DNA of 64,000 nt from Arcobacteraceae bacterium (GCA_028687375.1 JAQUAG010000009.1:1-64000); one strand, 5' to 3'; numbered from the stretch's first letter, positions 48,207-57,904 are shown. Notes: generated by a model from the sequence alone, not told the origin. Numbers and translations: made by a program.

Positions 48207-48883
48207 TTTACACCATCTGTTGTAAAGATATATCCCTCACTTCGAACCGATTTTATATAATCTTTCTCTCCAGTTGGGTCAATCTTACTTTTGAGTCTTT
48301 TTATAGCAACATTTACTGTTTTTGGTTTTGTATCAAGGCTATCACCCCAAACATTATCCAAAAGTAAATCTCTTGAAAGTAATACATCTTTATTTTTTAT
48401 AAGTTCCAGAAGTAGGTCATGTTCAAGATGTGTTAATTCAATTTGTACATCATCAATATAAAATCTTTTACTATTTGCTTTGTAAACAATATCTCTAGCT
48501 TTAAGAATATCAATCTCTCCAACAGTTCTTTTCAAAACAGCTTTCACTCTAGCTTTTAAAACATCAAGATGGAAAGGTTTGGTGATATAATCATCCGCAC
48601 CTCGATTAAATCCCTCTAAAATATCATCATCGCTATCTTTAGCTGTTAAATAAATTACTGGTTGGCTATACCCTTTTTTCCTTATAGATTCAATAAATAA
48701 ACTACCTTCAACATTAGGTAAATTTCTATCCATCAGGATAAGATTAATATTCTCTTCATCTAAAATTTGTTCAACTTTTAGAGTATCAAGACATCCAATC
48801 ACATCATATCCATCTTTTTCTAGGGTGTATTCTATCAACTCTAAAATATCTGCATCATCTTCAACTGTCAATATTGTGTACAT
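48200..48883 (-). CDS. PhoB-like OmpR-family response regulator
   Basis: I start at the ATG 48881-48883 (MYTILTVEDDADILELIEYT), 17 bp after phoU. An earlier in-frame start at 48952 lies inside phoU and would add a non-family extension. The receiver domain has the phospho-accepting Asp near 52 in LILMDRNLP, Thr in VIYLTAKDSDDDI and Lys in DDYITKPFHLDVLKARVKAV. The winged helix has ELTHLEHDLLLELIKNKDVL, TKPKTVNVAIKRLKSKI and IKSVRSEGYIFTTD. With the downstream kinase and upstream pst genes it is a phosphate regulator. Confidence 0.92.
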   Translation of the reverse strand: MYTILTVEDDADILELIEYTLEKDGYDVIGCLDTLKVEQILDEENINLILMDRNLPNVEGSLFIESIRKKGYSQPVIYLTAKDSDDDILEGFNRGADDYITKPFHLDVLKARVKAVLKRTVGEIDILKARDIVYKANSKRFYIDDVQIELTHLEHDLLLELIKNKDVLLSRDLLLDNVWGDSLDTKPKTVNVAIKRLKSKIDPTGEKDYIKSVRSEGYIFTTDGVNC

Positions 48884-48899
48884 AATTTTAACTCTTTTT

Positions 48900-49562
48900 T
48901 TATATTTGGTGGATTTGCCCACCGTTTCTTGCGTATAATAATAAAGCAGCAATACTTAAAGCACGGTCTGCTACTTTTTCACTTTTTCTTAAAGCACTAA
49001 GCATATCGTGATAACTTACAAATTCAGCTTCACTACTTGACTTTTTCAAAACATCTGCTTCAAGCATCTCATACAAATCATCAGTTTTATTTTCAGCAAT
49101 TAAAGCTTTATTAAAACACTCTTGAACTTCATCAACACAATCAAGTGTAAGCATTAAGGCTGTATGTTCCAAACTTTCAACTGTTGATTTTTGCATTGGT
49201 AAAGCAAATTCATTGATAGCTTTCATATCAACTTGTCCACAAACATCCTGAAAACCATTAATAAAGTTTCTTGTATTTGAAGCCGCACGTATCAGTTCAT
49301 TTGTAATTTTTAAAAATGCAACCATCTCCCTTAAATCTCTAGCTTCTGGTGTATGAAGTGCTAAAGTTGTTACGATTCCTCTATCTATCTCTTCTGTTTT
49401 ATTACTAACATTTTTGATAAATAATTTTGCATTTTCAAATTTCTCTTTATCACAATCTTTAAGTGCATCTAAAATCATCTTATTTGCACTTATCAATCCA
49501 CTCATAATCTCAATCACTTGTTCTCTAATTGTTTCTAATTTTTCTTGGTACTTTAATAACAT
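48900..49562 (-). CDS. phoU: PhoU phosphate signalling protein
   Basis: This 220-residue all-helical protein is built from two PhoU three-helix repeats. Features include IMSGLISANKMILDALKDCD, TLALHTPEARDLREMVAFLK (the E/DxxxD-type metal-site helix) and ITNELIRAASNTRNFINGF. It links the PstSCAB transporter state to the sensor kinase. It overlaps pstB by 1 bp and leads directly into the response regulator, giving the full pst-phoU-regulator-kinase order. Confidence 0.93.
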   Translation of the reverse strand: MLLKYQEKLETIREQVIEIMSGLISANKMILDALKDCDKEKFENAKLFIKNVSNKTEEIDRGIVTTLALHTPEARDLREMVAFLKITNELIRAASNTRNFINGFQDVCGQVDMKAINEFALPMQKSTVESLEHTALMLTLDCVDEVQECFNKALIAENKTDDLYEMLEADVLKKSSSEAEFVSYHDMLSALRKSEKVADRALSIAALLLYARNGGQIHQI

Positions 49563-50329
49563 TATCCAAATCTCCCTGTAATATAATCTTCTGTTTTTTT
49601 CTCTTTAGGATTGATAAATATTTTTTCTGTTTCATTAAATTCTATCAAATCACCCATATGGAAAAATGCCGTATAATCCGCTACCCTTGCTGCTTGTTGC
49701 ATATTGTGTGTTACAACAACGATTGTAAACTTCTCTTTTAGTTCCACCATAAGATTTTCAATCGTTTGAGTTGAAATTGGGTCAAGTGCACTTGTTGGTT
49801 CATCCATCAAAATAACATCTGGCTTAACTGCAATAGCTCTAGCGATACAAAGTCTTTGTTGTTGCCCACCTGAAAGTGCTGTTCCAGGGTCTCTTAGTTT
49901 ATCTTTTACCTCATTCCAAAGTCCAGCACTTTTTAAAGAAGCCTCAACTAGAGCGTCACATTCAGCCCCTTTTCTTACGATTCCATGTTTTAATGGAGCA
50001 TAAGCAACATTTTCATAAATGCTTTTTGGAAATGGATTTGGTTGTTGAAACACCATACCAATTTTTTTTCTTACACTTACCTCATCCACATCTTTATCAT
50101 AAATATTTTTACTATCTATAATCACTTCACCATCTACTCTAGCGCTTGTAATAAGGTCATTCATCCTATTTAAACATCGTAAATAAGTTGATTTTCCACA
50201 ACCAGATGGTCCTATAAATGCTGTAATTTTATTTTCATAGATATTTAAATCTATCCCATTTAATGCTTGTTTATCTCCATACCACAGTTTGAGATTTTTA
50301 GAGATTATTTTTGGTTTTAATTCTTCCAT
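49562..50329 (-). CDS. pstB: Phosphate ABC transporter ATP-binding protein
   Basis: This 255-residue ATPase has Walker [10 protein letters not shown] at 40-48, the Q-loop [20 protein letters not shown], the signature [20 protein letters not shown] and Walker [40 protein letters not shown] contains the switch histidine. The [22 protein letters not shown] segment and [14 protein letters not shown] are specific to PstB. It drives phosphate import through PstC and PstA. A 107-bp gap with two hairpins separates it from pstA. Confidence 0.97.
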   Translation of the reverse strand: MEELKPKIISKNLKLWYGDKQALNGIDLNIYENKITAFIGPSGCGKSTYLRCLNRMNDLITSARVDGEVIIDSKNIYDKDVDEVSVRKKIGMVFQQPNPFPKSIYENVAYAPLKHGIVRKGAECDALVEASLKSAGLWNEVKDKLRDPGTALSGGQQQRLCIARAIAVKPDVILMDEPTSALDPISTQTIENLMVELKEKFTIVVVTHNMQQAARVADYTAFFHMGDLIEFNETEKIFINPKEKKTEDYITGRFG

Positions 50330-50349
50330 ATTTCACCTTTTTTATTTTT

Positions 50350-50430
50350 TATTTGCCCACCCTCGTAGCTCCACTTCGTTCCGACTACTCGGGTTTCAAA
50401 CCTAAAAAAGTAAAGCAGTTTACTTTTTTA
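50350..50430 (-). other. Intergenic hairpins between pstA and pstB
   Basis: A perfect 12-bp stem, TAAAAAAGTAAA (50403-50414) with TTTACTTTTTTA (50419-50430) and a GCAG loop, follows the pstA stop. A second, GC-richer imperfect hairpin, CCCTCGTAG...CTACTCGGG with a loop around CCACTTCGTTCC, lies at about 50359-50392. The pair could be a partial terminator or stabiliser, or a mobile REP-like repeat. It is unusual in an otherwise tightly packed operon. Confidence 0.6.
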
Positions 50431-50436
50431 TGGTTT

Positions 50437-51633
50437 TCACCACTTAATTTCATATTTTTTTCTAAAATATATCGCCACTGCATTCATACTAAGAAGCACT
50501 CCAAGGAGGATAATAATCGCTCCACTCACCCGCTCAATATAAGCACCCTCAGGCATCCCAGCCCATGTAAATATTTGAGCAGGCATAACAGTTGCAGCAT
50601 CAAAAATTCCACTAGGAGCATCAGGGGAGAAAACAACCATCCCTACAAATATAAGTGGTGCAGTTTCCCCCATCGCTCTAGCCATTCCGATAATTGAACC
50701 AGTCAAAATTCCTGGCATCCCAAGGGGTAATACATGGTCTTTCACCACTTGCCATTTTGTAAGTCCAAGTCCAAACCCAGCTTGTCTAATACTAGCAGGG
50801 ACACTTCGTAAAGCCATTCTTGAACTTACAATAATAACAGGGAAAGTCATCAAGGAGAGGGTAAGTCCCCCTACAAGTGCTGAACTTCTTGGCATCCCAA
50901 AAAAGTTGATAAACACAGCAAGTCCCAAAAGTCCAAAAAGGATAGAAGGGACAGCTGCTAGATTATTGATATTTATCTCAATGATACTTGAAAGTTTATT
51001 ATCAGGAGCAAACTCTTCAAGATAAATAGCTGTCATCACACCAATTGGAAATGCTACAGCCATACAAACTAAGATAGTCATAATTGAGCCAATAACTGAA
51101 GAGAAAAAACCACTATTTTCAGGAATTTTAGAATCACCTGTTTTTAAAAATATCCAGTTAAATCGAAGCTCTACTTTATCAGCTGCTTGCAACTCTTTTA
51201 ATGTAGCTAACTCATCATCATTTAAAGTATGATGATGCCCTTTGAGGTATTGATCCACCTCATCATCAGCTAAAACCCATTCATTCACAGTTGTTCCCAT
51301 AATTGATGGGTTTGCCTCTGCATTTTTTGGCATATCTCTAAACCAAGCACGACTCACTAATGTTTCATATTTTTCCTCAACCGCATAGATACTATCCGCT
51401 ACAGTTTCTTCATTGTATGTCATAGGGAGTTGCACATAAGCTTGTTTAAATGATGGTATCCCTTTTGTGATAATATCTGTAAAAAATATTATAAGGAAAA
51501 CAACGGAAAATATTAAAGCAGATAAACTAAGTGCCTTAAATATTTTATCCTTAATATGCCTTTTTGTAAGGGTTGGATCATAAAACGGGTTGTTGTATTT
51601 AGGATGTTTTGTTGTTTCATTCGTATTTTTCAT
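50437..51633 (-). CDS. pstA: Phosphate ABC transporter permease PstA
   Basis: This 398-residue permease has TM1 at about 34-54, a long periplasmic insertion at about 60-170 (DUF3333-like, MTYNEETVADSIYAVEEKYE then TLVSRAWFRDMPKNAEANPS), then five more membrane segments and the EAA-type loop RQAGFGLGLTKWQVVKDHVL. AAVPSILFGLLGLAVFINFF and MARAMGETAPLIFVG are typical of PstA. It pairs with PstC to form the channel. The start overlaps the pstC stop by 4 bp. Confidence 0.95.
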   Translation of the reverse strand: MKNTNETTKHPKYNNPFYDPTLTKRHIKDKIFKALSLSALIFSVVFLIIFFTDIITKGIPSFKQAYVQLPMTYNEETVADSIYAVEEKYETLVSRAWFRDMPKNAEANPSIMGTTVNEWVLADDEVDQYLKGHHHTLNDDELATLKELQAADKVELRFNWIFLKTGDSKIPENSGFFSSVIGSIMTILVCMAVAFPIGVMTAIYLEEFAPDNKLSSIIEININNLAAVPSILFGLLGLAVFINFFGMPRSSALVGGLTLSLMTFPVIIVSSRMALRSVPASIRQAGFGLGLTKWQVVKDHVLPLGMPGILTGSIIGMARAMGETAPLIFVGMVVFSPDAPSGIFDAATVMPAQIFTWAGMPEGAYIERVSGAIIILLGVLLSMNAVAIYFRKKYEIKW

Positions 51634-52559
51634 AGGTTACTCGATTTGTATTTTTCTTTAAAAATTTTAATTGTATAGACACTCACAACATTTAAAATAA
51701 GTGTTACAACAAAAAGGACAAGTCCAAGGGCAAAAGCACTTAAAGTCTCAGGTGTCCCAAAAGCATGATCTCCTGTAAGAGCATCAACAATTCTAACAGT
51801 AACTGTTGTCATATCTTCTAGTGGATTCCAACTTAAGTTTGCTCTCACACCTGCAGCCATAACAACAATCATCGTTTCCCCGATAGCTCGTGAAATTCCA
51901 AGAAGTACCGCTGAGATAATCCCAGGCATAGCAGCAGGAACAACAATAAACTTAATAGTTTCACTTTTTGTCATCCCAAGAGCCAAGCTTCCTTTTCTCA
52001 TACTATCAGGAACACTTGTGATAACATCATCACTCAAAGAAGCGATAATTGGAATAATCATAATCCCCATCACCACTCCACAAGCAAGGGCATTATTAAA
52101 CGATGCATCCATTCCAAAATAGGCAAAAAGCTCTACAAAAAATGGTGCCACAGTGATAGCTGCAAAAAATCCATACACAACAGTAGGTATTCCTGCAAGT
52201 GTTTCAAGAAGTGGTTTTGCTACACTTCTTGTAGTATTTGAAGCATATTCTGCTAAATAAATCGCACTATAGACTCCAATAGGAACTGCTACTAAAAGTG
52301 CTATCGCTGTAATCATAAAAGTACCTGTAAAAATAGGCACCGCACCATATTTAGCACCCTCTACACCAGGTGACCACTCAGTCCCTGTGATAAAGTACCA
52401 AAAACTCTCCATCTTAAAAAATTCAATTGCCTCAAACAAAATCGAAAATAGAATCCCAAAAGTGGTAAATATAGTAAAAGCTGTCGCTGCAATCAGGACT
52501 GATTTAACCATAAACTCTTTTCGTCTATTTGATTGTAATGTACTTGAAAATGTTTCCAT
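51630..52559 (-). CDS. pstC: Phosphate ABC transporter permease PstC
   Basis: This 309-residue permease has six membrane helices and family segments FWYFITGTEWSPGVEGAKYG, GAVPIFTGTFMITAIALLVA then VPIGVYSAIYLAEYA, LETLAGIPTVVYGFFAAITV and the EAA loop DSMRKGSLALGMTKSETIKF. ISRAIGETMIVVMAAGVRAN also fits PstC. A strong hairpin between pstS and this gene (52576-52598) should lower its expression relative to pstS. Confidence 0.95.
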   Translation of the reverse strand: METFSSTLQSNRRKEFMVKSVLIAATAFTIFTTFGILFSILFEAIEFFKMESFWYFITGTEWSPGVEGAKYGAVPIFTGTFMITAIALLVAVPIGVYSAIYLAEYASNTTRSVAKPLLETLAGIPTVVYGFFAAITVAPFFVELFAYFGMDASFNNALACGVVMGIMIIPIIASLSDDVITSVPDSMRKGSLALGMTKSETIKFIVVPAAMPGIISAVLLGISRAIGETMIVVMAAGVRANLSWNPLEDMTTVTVRIVDALTGDHAFGTPETLSAFALGLVLFVVTLILNVVSVYTIKIFKEKYKSSNL

Positions 52560-52575
52560 ATTACTCCAATAAAAA

Positions 52576-52598
52576 AAGGTAGGAATTCTTCCTACCTT
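52576..52598 (-). terminator. Rho-independent terminator/attenuator between pstS and pstC
   Basis: The 10-bp perfect stem AAGGTAGGAA (52576-52585) with TTCCTACCTT (52589-52598) has a 3-nt loop and is followed on the minus transcript by a run of seven U. It lies between the pstS stop and the pstC start, so partial read-through would give more PstS than transporter core. Confidence 0.85.
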
Positions 52599-52619
52599 AC
52601 ATTTTTCGTATTTTTACGA

Positions 52620-53648
52620 TTATTTTGATTTTAAATCAGCCACTGTTAGTTGTTTTTTTGCTAAAGCATTTTTGATTGCTGCTGTTCTTGTAGCTTTATC
52701 AGCTGGTACAAGTCCTATTCTTTTTAAAGCTCCTCTATCACCAATTTGTTTTTCACTCATAAAAAGTTCAACAAATTTATTGATTGATGGTTTTGTAGCT
52801 CTATGGTCATTTTTTACATAGAAAAATAAACTTCTAGATATTGGGTAAGCACCAGAAGCTATGTTTGCTGGAGTTGGATCAAATCCATCCACTTTTGCTC
52901 CACTTACTTTATTTCCATTTTCTTCTAAGAAACTATATCCAAAAACACCAATTGCATTTTTATCTTTAGTTAATTTTTGAACGATTAAGTTATCGTTTTC
53001 ACCACTATCAATATACACACCATCTTGTCTTACTTTGTTGTACCCTTTTTTAAATCCATTACTGATATAAAGGTCATTTTTTTCAGTTGAATGTAACATT
53101 ACCATCTCTTCAAAACTATCTCTTGTCCCTGAAGATTTTGGAGGACCGTATACAGTGATAGCTCTATTTGGTAATTTTGCATCAATATCTGACCATTTTT
53201 TGTATGGATTTTTTACAAGTGATTTTCCATCACTACTTGGAACTTCTTCAGCTACCGCTAAAAAGATTTGCTCTCTAGTTAAAGCTAATGCTGGATTTTT
53301 TTTGTTTTGAGCTATTGCAATTCCATCAAATCCAATCATATTTTCAGTGATATTTGTAACACCATTTTTAACACAAGTTTCAAATTCACTTGCTTTCATT
53401 CTTCTACTTGCATTTGTGATATCTGGTGATTTGTCATCGTTGCTTCCACAAAATATTTTCATACCACCACCAGTACCTGTTGACTCTACGATAGGTGTTG
53501 CTGCTTTTGTAGTTGCTCCAAATTCTTCAGCGATTGCTGATGAGAATGGGTACACTGTACTTGACCCAACTATTCTGATATTATCTTCTGCCATTACACT
53601 TGAACTAAGTGCTAAAACTGCTGCAAATGCTAAAACTGTTTTTTTCAT
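52620..53648 (-). CDS. pstS: Periplasmic phosphate-binding protein
   Basis: I take the ATG at 53646-53648, MKKTVLAFAAVLALSSSVMA, which gives a normal signal peptide cut after SVMA. The in-frame ATG nine bases earlier touches the AGGAG ribosome site and cannot be the main start. The mature protein has IRIVGSSTVYPFSSAIAEEF, STGTGGGMKIFCGSNDDKSP then DITNASRRMKASE and YGPPKSSGTRDSFEEMV, the Ser/Arg/Asp phosphate pocket of PstS. It delivers phosphate to PstCAB. Confidence 0.96.
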   Translation of the reverse strand: MKKTVLAFAAVLALSSSVMAEDNIRIVGSSTVYPFSSAIAEEFGATTKAATPIVESTGTGGGMKIFCGSNDDKSPDITNASRRMKASEFETCVKNGVTNITENMIGFDGIAIAQNKKNPALALTREQIFLAVAEEVPSSDGKSLVKNPYKKWSDIDAKLPNRAITVYGPPKSSGTRDSFEEMVMLHSTEKNDLYISNGFKKGYNKVRQDGVYIDSGENDNLIVQKLTKDKNAIGVFGYSFLEENGNKVSGAKVDGFDPTPANIASGAYPISRSLFFYVKNDHRATKPSINKFVELFMSEKQIGDRGALKRIGLVPADKATRTAAIKNALAKKQLTVADLKSK

Positions 53649-53679
53649 CTTTTCCATCTCCTGTTTTTTTGAATGCCGA

Positions 53680-53712
53680 AGTATAAATAAGAACGGTTAC
53701 AATGGAGTTACA
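53680..53712 (-). promoter_or_regulatory. Pho-box-like operator and -10 element of pstS
   Basis: On the minus strand, TGTAAC occurs twice with an 11-bp period (plus-strand GTTACA at 53696-53701 and 53707-53712). This is followed 10 bp downstream by TATACT (53680-53685), a good -10 box. The 11-bp direct-repeat spacing and the placement in the -35 region are those of PhoB-type sites. Confidence 0.62.
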
Positions 53713-53830
53713 CAAAAAGAGAACAAATAGGGATGATTTTAATTGAAATTTTAGATTAGATAAAAAAAGATATGGTAAGATGTTTCCTCAAAATAAATCC
53801 TCATAAAGAGGATATTGTAAAAGGAAATTG

Positions 53831-55000
53831 ATGGAAAAAAGTTGTGATGCCCCCTCGGGCAGTAGTCTTAAGTATTATATAGAAGATTATTGGGATATTT
53901 TTACTGGGATTTGTGCTATTTTATTAGCATTGTATTTTCATAAATTAGGTATCGGCACTCTTGCCACATTATTCGCTGCGATAGGAATCGCCTGTTTGTC
54001 ACTGAGTGTTTCAGAAGTCGCTGAAATACTCTCTTCACGACTTCAAGAACCTTACGGAAGTCTCGTTTTAACCTTAAGTGCTGTTGTTGTTGAGATTATG
54101 CTTTTATACATTATATTACTCCAAGCATTTACAAATCCAGAAGTTATAGAAACTGTTAAAGGGGGAATTATCTCCGCTGTTATTGTAGATATGAATGTCC
54201 TTTTAGGAGTTGCTGTCTTTTTAGGAGGTCTTAAATTTACAGAACAAGAACACAATAAAGAGACTTCAAGTACCTACACCACAATCCTTTTTGTAACTGG
54301 TATCGCCCTTTTGGTTCCTAGTTTACTTAGTGAAGTAAGTCATTCAGAAAATTCAGTTTATGAAGCTTCTGTTCTTATCTCTATTTTGCTTTTGTTTTTT
54401 TACATCATTATTATGATTTTTCAAACCAAAACACATACCCACTTTTTCAAACAAACTGCAAGAAGTAGAATTTTTAGGATAAAAAGAAAAATGGCTCAAA
54501 AAAATCTTGAAGAGGAGGAGGAAGATGATGACTATGTTTTTGAAAAATTTAATAACTTTGGACTTATCGTTTCTATCTTTCTTTTTATAGGTATTATCGC
54601 TTTTGGTGCTGAAATATTTGCAATTGATGGGGTAAAATTAGCGAAAGAATATGGTATCTCTGCTGGTATTTCAGGGCTTATCATCGCTATAGTTGCTGTA
54701 AGCCCTGAGATTATGACAGCTATAAAAGCAGCTAAAAATGATGAAATACAAAGGGTTGTCAATATCGCTATGGGAGCTTCCACTGTTTCTATCCTTTTGA
54801 CTGTCCCTATTTTGATGGGTTTAGCTTATATGAGTGGGATACGATTTGAACTCAACTTCAATCCTTTAGAGATTGGTGCATTAATTTTAACAATTATCCT
54901 TGCTTGGAAAACAACCGATGATGGACATACAAACTACTTTGAGGGGATGGCACATATGGTGTTTTTTGTCGCTTTTGCTATTATCGCGGCATATTATTAG
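53831..55000 (+). CDS. ChaA-like calcium/cation:proton antiporter
   Basis: The ATG at 53831-53833 is preceded by AAGGA. The 389-residue membrane protein has about 11 helices and the two CaCA alpha repeats, LSVSEVAEILSSRL then EPYGSLVLTLSAVVVEIMLL and SGLIIAIVAVSPEIMTAIKA then AKNDEIQRVVNIAMGASTVS. PYGxLxLTLS...E and VAxSPE are the ion-binding motifs of ChaA. A central cytoplasmic loop is rich in acids (NLEEEEEDDDYVFEK). It exchanges Ca2+, Na+ or K+ for protons. It is divergent from pstS and converges on the next gene with a 5-bp gap. Confidence 0.88.
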   Translation: MEKSCDAPSGSSLKYYIEDYWDIFTGICAILLALYFHKLGIGTLATLFAAIGIACLSLSVSEVAEILSSRLQEPYGSLVLTLSAVVVEIMLLYIILLQAFTNPEVIETVKGGIISAVIVDMNVLLGVAVFLGGLKFTEQEHNKETSSTYTTILFVTGIALLVPSLLSEVSHSENSVYEASVLISILLLFFYIIIMIFQTKTHTHFFKQTARSRIFRIKRKMAQKNLEEEEEDDDYVFEKFNNFGLIVSIFLFIGIIAFGAEIFAIDGVKLAKEYGISAGISGLIIAIVAVSPEIMTAIKAAKNDEIQRVVNIAMGASTVSILLTVPILMGLAYMSGIRFELNFNPLEIGALILTIILAWKTTDDGHTNYFEGMAHMVFFVAFAIIAAYY

Positions 55001-55005
55001 GAGAG

Positions 55006-55536
55006 TTATATCTCCTTCCCCTCTTTATTCCCCCCTTCTTCATCTTCTTTTGGAGCAATCATCACAAAATAATGAAGCAAATAGGTAACATCCAAAGCTG
55101 AAAGGGTAGTTGCCGTTTTGAGCCACCATTTTGTTGTATTGGGTTCAATCTTATCATAAGCATATCCAACAATTTTATCAACTTGCTTTTTTAAAGGCTG
55201 AAGATTGTAAGTAAAAATCCAAGAGGGGAAAAAATCCTCCTCTTGTGGTATCTCTATACTCCAACCATTTTGATAAAATTTAAGTAAAAAAAGCATCTCT
55301 ATATCAACCCAATCTTTTCTATCTTCAAGTTCTTCTCTATAGAGTTCTTTGTAATCTTTTCTTTTGTATTTTTCAACTATTTTTTGGATAACTGTATGAA
55401 GATGTTCCTCTTTGACACTATCCATAAACTCTGGAAATTTAAAATTATTTATATCCGTTTTATCAAAAGTGTAAATTTTATGCTTTAGTTTTGCACTTTC
55501 AAAACCCTTCATACTTTTAACTATAAGACACATCAT
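55006..55536 (-). CDS. Unknown conserved-looking protein with C-terminal membrane-like helix
   Basis: This 176-residue protein begins MCLIVKSMKGFESAKLKHKI and carries acidic and basic helical stretches (KEEHLHTVIQKIVEKYKRKD then YKELYREELEDRKDWVDIEM). A C-terminal segment (WWLKTATTLSALDVTYLLHY then FVMIAPK) may associate with the membrane. I recognise no family. It converges on chaA with only a few bases between stops. The codon use is like its neighbours, so it is a genuine gene. Confidence 0.65.
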   Translation of the reverse strand: MMCLIVKSMKGFESAKLKHKIYTFDKTDINNFKFPEFMDSVKEEHLHTVIQKIVEKYKRKDYKELYREELEDRKDWVDIEMLFLLKFYQNGWSIEIPQEEDFFPSWIFTYNLQPLKKQVDKIVGYAYDKIEPNTTKWWLKTATTLSALDVTYLLHYFVMIAPKEDEEGGNKEGKEI

Positions 55537-55705
55537 ATTGACTCTTTTCTTATTTATTTCTTTTTGAGTATATCAAACTATTTTGAGAGATATTTTATTT
55601 TTTTGATTTAATAGTTATCTTTTGTAACTACCAATGGTAAATTTTAGTATTCATTTTTTGTATTGCTATAAGTGGACTTCCGTTCACTTATAAGTTTTAT
55701 ATTTT
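55537..55705. other. Non-coding gap with an imperfect hairpin
   Basis: An 11-bp imperfect stem, TATAAGTGGAC (55667-55677) with GTTCACTTATA (55682-55692), loop TTCC, lies just after the chemoreceptor stop and could end its transcript. It lacks a U-run on the minus strand. Nothing else is visible. Confidence 0.4.
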
Positions 55706-57748
55706 TTAAAAACTTGCCCACTCATCATCGTCATCATTTGATGCTACGACTGGTTTAATTGGAGCAGTTGGTATAGTTTTTACTACATGTTTAGAAGCTA
55801 ATGGAGTAGAAGCAACTGGCGTTGTAACTTTAGCAACTAAATTTACTAAAGATGTAGGAGTTGTACTCTTTTTGTATTCTGTCATATTTTTCCCTTTAAC
55901 ACTCTCTTTCCCTACAAATTCTTTTTGATCTGCATCTGTAACAATAATGTTTGCAATTACATCTGTTTCAACTGCAATATCATGTGTTTGACTTGCTACC
56001 ACAGCATTTTGTTGCGTTTGTTGATCTAAAGATGCGATTGCATCATTGATTTGTCTAATTCCACTGAGTTGTTCTTTAGAAGCAATTTCAACATTGTGAA
56101 TCAAATCAATTGTTTGTGAGATATTTTCGTTTAATAATTCATATCCTTCTATCATAGCATCAGCTATTTTTTTACCTCCATTTGCTTTCATTGTTGCGTT
56201 GGATACAAGTTTCTTAATCTCATTTGCTGCATCTGCTGAACGAGTTGCAAGGTTTCGCACCTCTTGTGCAACAACTGCAAATCCTTTTCCAGCTTCACCA
56301 GCGGTTGCTGCTTCAACTGCTGCATTAAGAGAAAGAATATTTGTTTGGAATGCTATTTGGTCAATAATTGTGATAGCTTCATTAATAGCGTTTACTTCTT
56401 TATTGATTTCATCCATTGCTGTTGTTGTTTGGGTAGCTAATGACTCACCTTTTGATGCAGAATCAGTTACACTTGAAGCTAACTGTGCCATTTGTACTAT
56501 ATTTGTTGTATTGTTTGAAATATTTCCTGTTATCTCTTCTAATGCTGCTGCTGTCTCCTCCAGTGCTGCTGCTGCTTTATTTGAATTTTGATTTAAAGTA
56601 TTCACATTTTCAAGTAAAATATTACTACTATTACCAAGAGTAAGTCCATTTTGTTTATTTTCAACTAGCATCTGATTGATAGAATTTCTCAGTTTATTGA
56701 TATCATTTATTAAATTTTCAAAAACGCCACCTTTTTCAATTCCTTCAATCTTTAACTCATTTCTATAATCATATCTAGCGTATTGTTCAAGTATTTTATT
56801 CATATCTATAAAGTGTTCATTGGTAGCTTTAATCATCCCATTTACATCATTTTTAAACTCTTCAAGTCCTTTATTTGTTGTAGTTGATTCAATAAGTTGA
56901 GAATACCAACCAAATTTTGCTCGCTCAATAACCTTTTTTGCCTCTGTAAGCAGTTGACGATCTAATATTAAAGCTTTTTCAACCTCTTTAATATTGTGAT
57001 TGACCGCTTTAGCCATATCTCCAAATTCATCATCTGAATTAATATTGATTGATTCAGATTTATTTGTAATTCCATTTAAAAATTTAAAAAATGAGTTCAA
57101 TCCCTTTTCAACTTCAGTAAGTGAAGCTGTAATATTTTTAGTCAATAGTGTTCCAATAACAATTCCAAAAATCAAGCAAAATATTCCAAAAACCAATCCT
57201 AGATAAAAAGTAATTCCAGCTTTATCCATAGTTGCTGTTGAATTTACAATCGCTTCATCTATTTGTGCTTGTTTTAATTTCTCAACATTTGAAGCAAGAA
57301 TTTCAGTAGCTTTATCAAACTCCTCCATCAGTTTATTACCACTTTCTTGACTAACTGCATATGCTTGTGCCATTTTTTTACCAGTTGCTAAAAGATTTGT
57401 TACATCTGTTCTCATAGCTGTTATTTCAGCTAATCCTTTTTCATTTCCCTTTTTCTTATACATCTCTTCAAATTTATCAAGATCACTTAAAAAAGTTGCA
57501 TGAGCATTCTCAGCTTCTTTCATAGTTCCTGAATCTTGTGTCAACGAACTATCAGTTAAAAACTGTTGTATTTGACAACTTTGATATTTTGCATCTGTTG
57601 CAATAATAGCAAATGGTACCGATTGCGTTGCTGTTTGATTACTTAATGATTTAATTGAATTTAAATTCACACTGTTAATAATCGTATTAATTGCAACTGC
57701 TGAAAGAATTGCACCTATACCAATTGCTAGTTTATATTGAATTGTCAT
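55706..57748 (-). CDS. Methyl-accepting chemotaxis protein
   Basis: This 680-residue receptor has TM1 at about 5-25, a periplasmic four-helix sensor ([20 protein letters not shown] and [20 protein letters not shown]), TM2 at about 178-202 and HAMP-like helices. The signalling hairpin contains [20 protein letters not shown] then [20 protein letters not shown]. The C-terminal residues EWASF match the xWxxF pentapeptide that tethers CheR/CheB, at the end of a flexible tail ([20 protein letters not shown]). Ligand unknown. Confidence 0.94.
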   Translation of the reverse strand: MTIQYKLAIGIGAILSAVAINTIINSVNLNSIKSLSNQTATQSVPFAIIATDAKYQSCQIQQFLTDSSLTQDSGTMKEAENAHATFLSDLDKFEEMYKKKGNEKGLAEITAMRTDVTNLLATGKKMAQAYAVSQESGNKLMEEFDKATEILASNVEKLKQAQIDEAIVNSTATMDKAGITFYLGLVFGIFCLIFGIVIGTLLTKNITASLTEVEKGLNSFFKFLNGITNKSESININSDDEFGDMAKAVNHNIKEVEKALILDRQLLTEAKKVIERAKFGWYSQLIESTTTNKGLEEFKNDVNGMIKATNEHFIDMNKILEQYARYDYRNELKIEGIEKGGVFENLINDINKLRNSINQMLVENKQNGLTLGNSSNILLENVNTLNQNSNKAAAALEETAAALEEITGNISNNTTNIVQMAQLASSVTDSASKGESLATQTTTAMDEINKEVNAINEAITIIDQIAFQTNILSLNAAVEAATAGEAGKGFAVVAQEVRNLATRSADAANEIKKLVSNATMKANGGKKIADAMIEGYELLNENISQTIDLIHNVEIASKEQLSGIRQINDAIASLDQQTQQNAVVASQTHDIAVETDVIANIIVTDADQKEFVGKESVKGKNMTEYKKSTTPTSLVNLVAKVTTPVASTPLASKHVVKTIPTAPIKPVVASNDDDDEWASF

Positions 57749-57904
57749 ACTATTCTCCCTATGTCATAAAAGTTAACTATAATTTGTTTGTATAATATAT
57801 TATTATAGATTAATTAAAGATTATTAATTTTATTAATTAATTAAATGAATTGTAGCTACTAAAAATATTTATTTTATCGTTGTTATATGTCACTTTAGTA
57901 AATA

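Noticed and set aside
48884-48952. Upstream start of the response regulator within phoU
   Set aside because: The extra 23 residues do not belong to the receiver fold and sit inside the phoU coding end. The ATG at 48883 begins a standard receiver domain.
50311-50697. 128-codon plus-strand frame covering the pstA/pstB gap
   Set aside because: It is mostly antisense to pstA, and the translated product is basic and low in complexity. The gap itself is better explained by the hairpins.
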